Source of the DNA: Deinococcus aquatilis DSM 23025
GTDB lineage: Bacteria > Deinococcota > Deinococci > Deinococcales > Deinococcaceae
Direction of reading: 5' to 3'
Assembly: GCF_000378445.1 (NCBI RefSeq)
Contig: NZ_KB899744.1
Location: 1-32,500, forward strand
Length of the DNA stretch: 32,500 nt
Of this stretch, positions 1 through 6,155 are shown one piece after another. The notes under the pieces were generated by a model. The model did not search any database, was not told the DNA's origin, and saw only the letters and a program-made list of their open reading frames with translations. The position numbers were made by a program, and so were the translations under genes. The stretch's first letter is position 1; every line of letters starts with the position of its first letter.

Positions 1-81
1 CCACGATCCACGATCCACGATCCACGATCCACGATCCACGATCCACGATCCACGATCCACGATCCACGATCCACGATCCAC
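1..81. repeat. Heptanucleotide tandem array (ccacgat)n
   Basis: Eleven perfect head-to-tail copies of the 7-mer ccacgat run from 1 to 77, followed by a partial copy (ccac, 78-81). The array starts at the window edge, so its full length is unknown. Every unit junction creates a GATC. The array ends 12 bp before the putative -10 box of the first gene, so the -35 zone of that promoter lies inside it. Degenerate sequence with a similar flavour occurs in the intergenic DNA near 3915-3950, 15247-15320 and 25403-25487. Confidence 0.97.
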
Positions 82-93
82 CTCGGTTCCCTG

Positions 94-99
94 TACCCT
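94..99 (+). promoter_or_regulatory. Putative -10 box of a leaderless promoter (DinB gene)
   Basis: TACCCT ends 6 nt before the ATG at 106, and there is no Shine-Dalgarno sequence. This is the spacing expected when transcription starts at or next to the A of the ATG. No convincing -35 box is seen; its place is taken by the heptamer array. Confidence 0.5.
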
Positions 100-105
100 A
101 AACCC

Positions 106-621
106 ATGACTCAATTTTCCACTCCCGGCCCGATGGGGGCCGAGCTGGCAGGCGTGCTGGCCGCAGCCGTGAGCGCCGAAAATCGCGTGAATGACGTGTT
201 GTGCGATCACCTGACCACGGAAATGATGGAAGCGCAAACACCGGGCGGTGGCATGACTGTGGCGCAACATCTGGCGCATATGGCCGAATCGACCCGGTTC
301 TGGTTGTCGCAACTCGATGAAGGCACGGCCCTTTCCCTGCCTGTGCTGTACGACGAAACCCAGACCGACGCTTTTATTGCTCAGGATGACCCCCTGCGTG
401 CCGCTGCCGTGCTGCGCGAAGTCTGGACGGCGGCGCTGAACACGGCCACGGCGGCCACTGCACCCGGCGACCTGCCGCACCCCTCGCCCGCGCAGTTTGT
501 GCTGCATATGCTGGGGCATACCTCCTACCACCGGGGCCAGATTGCGCTGGCGCTGAAGGTGAGCGGCTTTCCTCTGCCCGATGAAGGCCGGATGTGGGGG
601 CCTATGCGGGGCAGCGTATGA
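106..621 (+). CDS. DinB/YfiT-fold putative metalloprotein
   Basis: A 171-aa protein of the DinB-like four-helix-bundle superfamily. The family's metal-binding histidines are recognisable: H55 (with H58 nearby) in the AQHLAHM segment, and H138 and H142 in the HTSYHRGQ motif near the C-terminus. Members with this His triad bind a divalent metal, and several act as thiol-dependent transferases or hydrolases; the substrate cannot be told from sequence. Deinococcus genomes are known to carry many DinB paralogues. The stop codon overlaps the start of the next gene by 4 bp (ATGA), so the two are probably one transcript. The start is supported by a -10-like box 6 nt upstream (leaderless). The family assignment is firm and the function is open. 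Confidence 0.85.
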   Translation: MTQFSTPGPMGAELAGVLAAAVSAENRVNDVLCDHLTTEMMEAQTPGGGMTVAQHLAHMAESTRFWLSQLDEGTALSLPVLYDETQTDAFIAQDDPLRAAAVLREVWTAALNTATAATAPGDLPHPSPAQFVLHMLGHTSYHRGQIALALKVSGFPLPDEGRMWGPMRGSV

Positions 622-989
622 CCGCCGAGCAGGAAGCAGTCACCCTTGAAATAAACTTCAGAAACCGTGTGCTGGCGCTGGTGGCCCGCATCCCCGAAGG
701 CCGCGTGATGACCTACGGACAACTGGCGCTGTTGGCCGGAAATCCGGGGGCGGCGCGTCAGGCGGGGTTCGTGCTGAATTCCTTGGTGGGCGGCTCGGAG
801 TTGCCGTGGCAGCGGGTCATCAATGCGCAGGGCCGTGTCAGCACGCACAAAGTCGGTTTTGGTGATATGCAGGAACGCCTGCTGGTGGCCGAAGGCGTGG
901 TGCTGGACGCCTCTGGGCGCTGCGACCTCAGCAAAGTGCAGTGGTGGCCCGAAGAGCAGAAAGACGCGCCGCCTGAAAGCCTGTTCTGA
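618..989 (+). CDS. Alkyltransferase-like (ATL) protein, Cys-less MGMT homologue
   Basis: A 123-aa single-domain homologue of O6-alkylguanine-DNA alkyltransferase. The active-site motif PCHRV reads PWQRV (residues 63-67), so Trp64 replaces the alkyl-accepting Cys and no suicide transfer is possible. The DNA-binding features remain: Y33 (MTYGQLA) in the nucleotide-flipping position and R47 as the likely Arg finger. Known ATL proteins flip and bind O6-alkylguanine and hand the lesion to nucleotide excision repair; that role is inferred here. An upstream GTG at 594 is in frame, but the ATG at 618 is preferred because it forms an ATGA overlap with the DinB-fold gene and gives the usual ATL length. 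The pair looks translationally coupled. Confidence 0.88.
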   Translation: MTAEQEAVTLEINFRNRVLALVARIPEGRVMTYGQLALLAGNPGAARQAGFVLNSLVGGSELPWQRVINAQGRVSTHKVGFGDMQERLLVAEGVVLDASGRCDLSKVQWWPEEQKDAPPESLF

Positions 990-1097
990 GCGTGCGCCGG
1001 ACCAGAGACAACGCCGGGCCAAAGCTCTGTTCAAACCCCCTGCAAGGCATGAAGGGAATGCTCTGTTGAAGTGACAGAAAGGGCGCAAAACCCGCCG

Positions 1098-1103
1098 TAT
1101 GCT
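1098..1103 (+). promoter_or_regulatory. Putative -10 box of a leaderless promoter (cytochrome c gene)
   Basis: TATGCT lies 6 nt before the ATG at 1110 with no Shine-Dalgarno sequence in between, which suggests a leaderless transcript. Only a poor -35 candidate (GTGACA, 1071-1076) is seen, and its spacing is too long. Confidence 0.5.
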
Positions 1104-1109
1104 GAAACC

Positions 1110-2000
1110 ATGAGCAGCCTGAAACGCAGAAGGAACAACAGAACGAGGTGGATTGCAGGCGACGTGCTGTCCTGGGCATTGGGCGTGACCCTGGGTGTGG
1201 TGCTGGGCATCGTGTTGTTGCTCGTACTGCCGCGCACAGTGCCCAAACCCGGCGGCGCAGCGGCCCCCAGCACCGAGGGCACCATCACCGCACCCGCCGA
1301 AACGCCGCAGGGAGGCAACGGAACCCAGAGCGCCGCCGCCAACGCCGCAATGGGCAACGACTCCAACACCGCCAACGAATCTGCACAGGGCGAGGTGGCT
1401 CCTACAGGCGGCACCCGCGACAGCGATATTCAGACCACGCCGCAAGCAGGCATGAGCGGCGGCGACACTGCTGCCAGCGACTCTAACGGCACGGCAGAGC
1501 AGCCAGCAGCAGGTACCGAAGACAGTACGGCAGGCACAGACGACTCAGGTACAGGCGACACCGCAACGGGCGCAACCGACGCCAATGACAACGGCGCACA
1601 GACTGCCGAGCAGCAACGCGCCGCCACCGCCGAAGACACCAGCAACACCCAGAATCCCGACGACCAGACCGGCACGAATGCTGGAACCACGCAGGGCACC
1701 GACCCCGACGAAGCCGCGGCCAGCAACACCGACCCGGCGGGCGACCCCAGCAATGGCCGCGCCGTGTTTGCCTCCAACTGCGCGGGCTGCCACGGCCAGA
1801 ATGCAGAGGGCAATATCGGCCCCGCCCTAACCACCGCCGACGGCCCCAAGAACTGGACTCTGGCCGAATTCACGCTGGCTCTGCGCCAGGGCAAAACGCC
1901 CGAGCGCGAACTGAACAGCACCATGCCCCGTTTCAGCGAAACCCAACTGACGGACGAGCAGATTGCAGATTTGCAGGCGTACATCAAAACGCTGAACTGA
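1110..2000 (+). CDS. Membrane-anchored cytochrome c with long low-complexity linker
   Basis: A 296-aa protein. It starts with a basic N-terminus and one hydrophobic segment (about residues 17-41) that should act as an uncleaved anchor. Then come about 160 residues of Ala/Thr/Gly/Asp/Asn/Ser/Gln-rich sequence with no predicted fold. It ends in a class I cytochrome c domain of about 80 residues with the haem motif CAGCH (C224-H228) and a probable axial Met in MPRF. The haem domain should face outward and carry electrons between respiratory or periplasmic partners; the partner is not visible here. An in-frame GTG at 1071 exists, but the ATG at 1110 is chosen because a -10 box sits 6 nt before it and the membrane anchor then starts naturally. 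A strong hairpin follows the stop. Confidence 0.9.
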   Translation: MSSLKRRRNNRTRWIAGDVLSWALGVTLGVVLGIVLLLVLPRTVPKPGGAAAPSTEGTITAPAETPQGGNGTQSAAANAAMGNDSNTANESAQGEVAPTGGTRDSDIQTTPQAGMSGGDTAASDSNGTAEQPAAGTEDSTAGTDDSGTGDTATGATDANDNGAQTAEQQRAATAEDTSNTQNPDDQTGTNAGTTQGTDPDEAAASNTDPAGDPSNGRAVFASNCAGCHGQNAEGNIGPALTTADGPKNWTLAEFTLALRQGKTPERELNSTMPRFSETQLTDEQIADLQAYIKTLN

Positions 2001-2013
2001 TCGGCCCAGATTC

Positions 2014-2045
2014 AAACCGCTGCCTGAATGCTGAGGCGGCGGTTT
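2014..2045. terminator. Hairpin downstream of cytochrome c gene
   Basis: An 11-bp stem, AAACCGCTGCC (2014-2024) pairing with GGCGGCGGTTT (2035-2045) with one G-U pair, and a 10-nt loop. It starts 13 nt after the stop codon. The 3' side is only weakly T-rich (TTTCTCTG), so termination efficiency is uncertain. Confidence 0.65.
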
Positions 2046-2081
2046 CTCTGTGTGGATGACCCAATGTGAATGACCCAAAAC

Positions 2082-2105
2082 AAAAAACCCGCCCTTCTCG
2101 GACGG
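2082..2105 (-). terminator. Intrinsic terminator in repeat copy 1
   Basis: A 6-bp minus-strand stem CCGTCC/GGGCGG with loop GAGAA, followed by TTTTTT. One pair is G-U on the minus strand but would be a C-A mismatch on the plus strand, so the hairpin is oriented as a minus-strand terminator. It lies only a few nucleotides after the predicted start site. Confidence 0.7.
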
Positions 2106-2115
2106 TGATAAGGAA

Positions 2116-2144
2116 AATATAGCGCAGTATGCAGGGCCTGTCAA
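2116..2144 (-). promoter_or_regulatory. Near-consensus sigma-70-type promoter in repeat copy 1
   Basis: On the minus strand, TTGACA (2144-2139), a 17-nt spacer and TATATT (2121-2116). The expected start is the A near 2109. It is among the best-matched promoters in the window, yet no gene follows it: the cytochrome c gene beyond runs on the opposite strand. Confidence 0.75.
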
Positions 2145-2306
2145 ATCATGCAGCTGGGTCTGAAAAATGCTTGCTGGACGGCATTTCTAATGTTATCTAA
2201 GAAAATGAATTTCTGAGGTTATGCACCGGGCTTGCCCAGCCACCATCTTTTCCTAGTCAGGTTGCCTGCTCAGTTGTCGGGCGTGCCAGTCAGGATCACC
2301 CAAAAC

Positions 2307-2330
2307 AAAAAACCCGCCCTTCTCGGACGG
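2307..2330 (-). terminator. Intrinsic terminator in repeat copy 2
   Basis: The same CCGTCC-GAGAA-GGGCGG hairpin plus T-run as copy 1, immediately downstream of the copy 2 promoter. Confidence 0.7.
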
Positions 2331-2340
2331 TGATAAGGTA

Positions 2341-2369
2341 AATATAGCGCGGTATACAGGGCTTGTCAA
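2341..2369 (-). promoter_or_regulatory. Near-consensus sigma-70-type promoter in repeat copy 2
   Basis: On the minus strand, TTGACA, a 17-nt spacer and TATATT, as in copy 1 despite three substitutions in the spacer. It faces away from der. Confidence 0.75.
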
Positions 2370-2591
2370 ATCATGCAGCTGGGTCTGAAAAAGTCCGTCT
2401 GACACGCTGTCCGAGGCTTCCAGAATCAGCCGAAAGCGAGATAGCTATTCATTCCTGCTGGCCCACATTTGTCCCGTCCAACCTACGCTAGGCTTGGCAG
2501 TCTATGGCCCGAAACGTTCAGCGTGACGGCGGGCAACGGCGAATCTTCCCCTGACGCGGGCGGAGTTCGACACCGAGAAGGAGCGTCCACA

Positions 2592-3914
<1,323 letters not shown>

Positions 3915-3979
3915 GTTGTGGGACGTGGGTTGTAGATTGTAGGAACTGCGAAATAGGAACCGTGGGCGTGGGAGAAATC
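3915..3979. other. Short intergenic stretch with GT-rich degenerate repeats
   Basis: The 65 bp between the convergent der and kinase genes hold imperfect repeats of the type gtgggacgtggg / gttgtagattgtagg. They resemble the degenerate intergenic motifs near 15247 and 25403 and, loosely, the complement of the ccacgat heptamer. No terminator hairpin is obvious. Confidence 0.5.
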
Positions 3980-4507
3980 TCAGCTCACGTTTTTTGTTGT
4001 CTGCAACACCGCCTCCACCACCTGCTCCAGCGTGAGGTGGGTGGTATTGATGATGTGCCAGCCCTGCCGCCGAAACTCCTTTACATCTTGGCTGGCGTGC
4101 AAGGCCCGAATCACGGGTTCCAGCGTCAGTGGATCAAAGTGTTTGTTCTGGCGCAGGCGGTTGCGCTCCAGCACGGCGTCCAATTTGGCCCACAGCAGGA
4201 TTTTTGTTCCCGGCTCCGATAAATCGAAGGCTGAGGCGTCGGCTGGCCCTAAGACATCGTCCAGGGCAACCGCGAATCCTGCCCGACGATAAATCTCAGC
4301 CGTCCGACCTGCGCTTTGCCGTGCCAGATCGAATTGCCGCTGCGTTTCCGGCGTGAATGCGGGCACCGGGTGAGCGATTCCAGACACGACCCATTCCCGC
4401 AGATCGTCTACGGGCAGATGCAGGCCAAACGGAAATTGCCTCATCAGCGCCCGGCTCAAGCTGGTTTTTCCGGTTCCAGGCACTCCCGTAACGATGAAGA
4501 CGGGCAC
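3980..4507 (-). CDS. P-loop kinase-like NTPase (AAA/zeta-type small kinase)
   Basis: A 175-aa protein opening with a Walker A motif, GVPGTGKTS (8-16), right after the first beta strand. This architecture is typical of small nucleotide or metabolite kinases and of zeta-toxin or chloramphenicol-phosphotransferase relatives. DD at about 34-35 and an Arg-rich stretch after mid-protein (ERNRLRQNK) could be the acceptor-site acid and the lid. The phosphate acceptor cannot be assigned. It starts at a GTG only 3 nt after the stop of the upstream membrane-protein gene, with a G-rich ribosome-binding stretch inside that gene's end, so the two are likely translated together. No partner antitoxin is seen, which argues against a toxin role. 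Confidence 0.75.
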   Translation of the reverse strand: MPVFIVTGVPGTGKTSLSRALMRQFPFGLHLPVDDLREWVVSGIAHPVPAFTPETQRQFDLARQSAGRTAEIYRRAGFAVALDDVLGPADASAFDLSEPGTKILLWAKLDAVLERNRLRQNKHFDPLTLEPVIRALHASQDVKEFRRQGWHIINTTHLTLEQVVEAVLQTTKNVS

Positions 4508-4510
4508 GAG

Positions 4511-4870
4511 TCAGTCCCCGTGCTGCTCGCCCTGCATCGCCACCCAATCTTCGTAGGCCAGCGCAGGCAGCAGCGCAAAGCTGCCCACGAACAGTGTTGC
4601 GAGGGCGGCAGGCACGCGCACAGGGGTTTTGCCGTTCAGCACGAGATACAGCGCCCCCAGCGTACTGACCGCGCCAATATCCATGAACATGATCCGGGCA
4701 AAGGAACTCTGCCGTAGGGTGCCGCGTGTGCCGAGGTCGCCGCCGCGTTTGCGGCCCAACACGGCAGTCAAGACCAGCAGGGCAAACAGGCTGCCGTACA
4801 GTTTCAGGCGCTCTGGGCCGGGGGCACGGTACTTCTCGGCGGCGGCACTCACGGAATCGGTCAGGGTCAT
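4511..4870 (-). CDS. Small integral membrane protein, unknown function
   Basis: A 119-aa protein with three probable transmembrane segments, at about residues 24-39, 59-80 and 85-105. A basic loop (GRKRGGD) lies after the first, and the tail is acidic and soluble. I do not recognise the family. It is the first gene of a two-gene unit with the P-loop kinase. The start is supported by a TACGCT -10-like box 5 nt upstream on the minus strand and no Shine-Dalgarno sequence, which suggests a leaderless transcript. Confidence 0.75.
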   Translation of the reverse strand: MTLTDSVSAAAEKYRAPGPERLKLYGSLFALLVLTAVLGRKRGGDLGTRGTLRQSSFARIMFMDIGAVSTLGALYLVLNGKTPVRVPAALATLFVGSFALLPALAYEDWVAMQGEQHGD

Positions 4871-4875
4871 GGCTG

Positions 4876-4881
4876 AGCGTA
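4876..4881 (-). promoter_or_regulatory. Putative -10 box of a leaderless promoter (membrane protein gene)
   Basis: TACGCT on the minus strand ends 5 nt before the ATG at 4870, in the 79-bp divergent gap shared with the sugar dehydrogenase gene. No clear -35 box is seen. Confidence 0.45.
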
Positions 4882-4949
4882 CACCCCCGTCCTAACCCGC
4901 ACTGAGGCAACCCACACCTCTCCCCCACTTCTGCCCGCCACACTGGGGT

Positions 4950-6092
4950 ATGTTGCCTGCCCGCTGGCTTGCTTTGGCGCTCCTGACTGTGCCGACCTCC
5001 GCCCACACTGCTCTGGCTCAGGCCGCGCCTGCCGTCAAGCTGACTCCGTTTGTCAGTGGACTGGAACAGGTGACGGCCCTGACCCACGCGGGCGACGGCA
5101 CGAACCGCCTTTACGCCGCGCAGCAGGACGGACGCATCCGGCTGATCGCGGGCGGAAAAGTCCAGCCGAACCTGTTTCTGGATCTGCGAAAACGCACGGC
5201 GGCAGGTGGAGAACGCGGGCTGCTGGGTCTGGCCTTCGACCCGGCCTATAAAACCAACCGCCGCGTGTACGTGCATTACACCGACCTGAACGGCGATACG
5301 GTCCTGGCCCGCTACAGCGCCACCGCCGACTTTTCGCGGGCTGACCCGGCCAGCGCCCGCACGCTGTTTACAGCCAAGCAGCCGTATGCCAACCACAACG
5401 GCGGGCAGTTGGCCTTTGGCCCCGACGGGTTCCTCTATCTGGGTCTGGGCGATGGGGGCAGCGGCGGCGACCCGCAGAACAACGGGCAAAATCTGGCCTC
5501 GCCGCTGGGCAAAATCCTGCGGTTCGATGTCCGGGCCGACACGCCCAAGCCTGCGCCCGGCAATCCCTTTGCCAGCCGGAAGGGAGCCAATCCGTATATC
5601 TGGGCGTATGGCCTGCGAAATCCCTGGCGCTTCAGCTTCGACCGCACTTCGGGCGACCTGATCATTGCCGACGTGGGCCAGAACGAACAGGAAGAAGTAG
5701 ACCGCCAGCCCCGCGCCAGCAAGGGCGGCGAGAATTACGGCTGGCGCATCCGCGAGGGCCAGCGCTGCTACGACCCGTCCAGCAATTGCCCCAGCACCGG
5801 CAACGGGGGCGCGGCACTCCAAGCGCCGGTGCTGGTCTATGGCCGCACCGAGGGCCAGAGCATCACGGGCGGCTATGTGTACCGGGGCAGCGCCATTCCC
5901 GCACTGAAGGGCCAGTACGTGTTTGCCGACTTTGCCACCGGGAACCTGTGGGCCGCGCCTGCCAGCGGCTCCAGCTGGAAAAAGGCGCAGATCGGTAAGG
6001 TCAGCAACCCGGCCACCTTTGGCGAAGACGAACAGGGTGAACTGTATGTGGCGGAATACGGAAGCGGACGGGTCTTGAAACTGGGGCGGTAA
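4950..6092 (+). CDS. Secreted PQQ-dependent sugar dehydrogenase (GDH/YliI family)
   Basis: A 380-aa protein of the soluble glucose/sorbosone dehydrogenase family, a six-bladed beta-propeller that oxidises aldose sugars with pyrroloquinoline quinone outside the cytoplasm. Residues 1-25 form a signal peptide (hydrophobic core, cleavage near AQA-A). The catalytic-base His is H149 in NHNGG. The GFGPDG-like AFGPDG (155-160), the glycine/Asp-rich calcium-type loop (GDGGSGGDPQNNG, about 167-179) and GLRNPWR (221-227) are all present. The length fits the family. No PQQ synthesis genes are in the window, so the cofactor source is unknown. The start lies 79 bp from the divergent membrane-protein gene and lacks an obvious Shine-Dalgarno sequence. 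A shared hairpin terminator follows. Confidence 0.9.
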   Translation: MLPARWLALALLTVPTSAHTALAQAAPAVKLTPFVSGLEQVTALTHAGDGTNRLYAAQQDGRIRLIAGGKVQPNLFLDLRKRTAAGGERGLLGLAFDPAYKTNRRVYVHYTDLNGDTVLARYSATADFSRADPASARTLFTAKQPYANHNGGQLAFGPDGFLYLGLGDGGSGGDPQNNGQNLASPLGKILRFDVRADTPKPAPGNPFASRKGANPYIWAYGLRNPWRFSFDRTSGDLIIADVGQNEQEEVDRQPRASKGGENYGWRIREGQRCYDPSSNCPSTGNGGAALQAPVLVYGRTEGQSITGGYVYRGSAIPALKGQYVFADFATGNLWAAPASGSSWKKAQIGKVSNPATFGEDEQGELYVAEYGSGRVLKLGR

Positions 6093-6101
6093 ACCTGAAC
6101 C

Positions 6102-6139
6102 AAAACTGGCCCCGCCTGTAGAAGCGCGGGGCCAGTTTT
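6102..6139. terminator. Bidirectional terminator between sugar dehydrogenase gene and nrdJ
   Basis: A perfect 14-bp stem, AAAACTGGCCCCGC (6102-6115) with GCGGGGCCAGTTTT (6126-6139), and a 10-nt loop. The A/T ends give a T-run in both directions, so it can stop both convergent transcripts. Confidence 0.92.
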
Positions 6140-6155
6140 GCCGTTTAGAACACAC

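Larger units (their letters stand above)
2073..2167 (-). repeat. 95-bp promoter-terminator repeat element, copy 1
   Basis: First of two direct copies of a 95-bp sequence; the other is at 2298-2392 and differs at 4 positions. Read on the minus strand it contains, in order, a conserved upstream stretch beginning TTTTTCAGACCC, TTGACA (-35, 2144-2139), a 17-nt spacer, TATATT (-10, 2121-2116), about 10 nt, then a terminator hairpin CCGTCC-GAGAA-GGGCGG (2105-2089) followed by six T. The predicted transcript is only about 30 nt. No open reading frame or tRNA-like structure is present. Deinococci are known to carry dispersed small non-coding repeats; whether this belongs to a named family cannot be told here. 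Confidence 0.93.
2298..2392 (-). repeat. 95-bp promoter-terminator repeat element, copy 2
   Basis: Direct repeat of 2073-2167 with 91 of 95 positions identical. Three of the four differences fall in the spacer between the -35 and -10 boxes and one just after the -10 box. The boxes, the hairpin, the T-run and the region upstream of the -35 are unchanged. It carries TTGACA (2369-2364), a 17-nt spacer, TATATT (2346-2341), the hairpin (2330-2314) and the T-run (2312-2307). The copies are separated by 130 bp of unrelated sequence. Confidence 0.93.

Noticed and set aside
1..81. CRISPR-like repeat array
   Set aside because: Units are 7 bp with no spacers; it is a simple tandem repeat.
594..617. GTG start 24 nt upstream for the ATL gene
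   Set aside because: The ATG at 618 forms an ATGA overlap with the preceding gene and matches the usual length of the family.
3980..4870. Toxin-antitoxin pair (zeta-like kinase with small partner)
   Set aside because: The upstream small protein has three membrane segments and is not antitoxin-like, and the kinase lacks a clear zeta signature.
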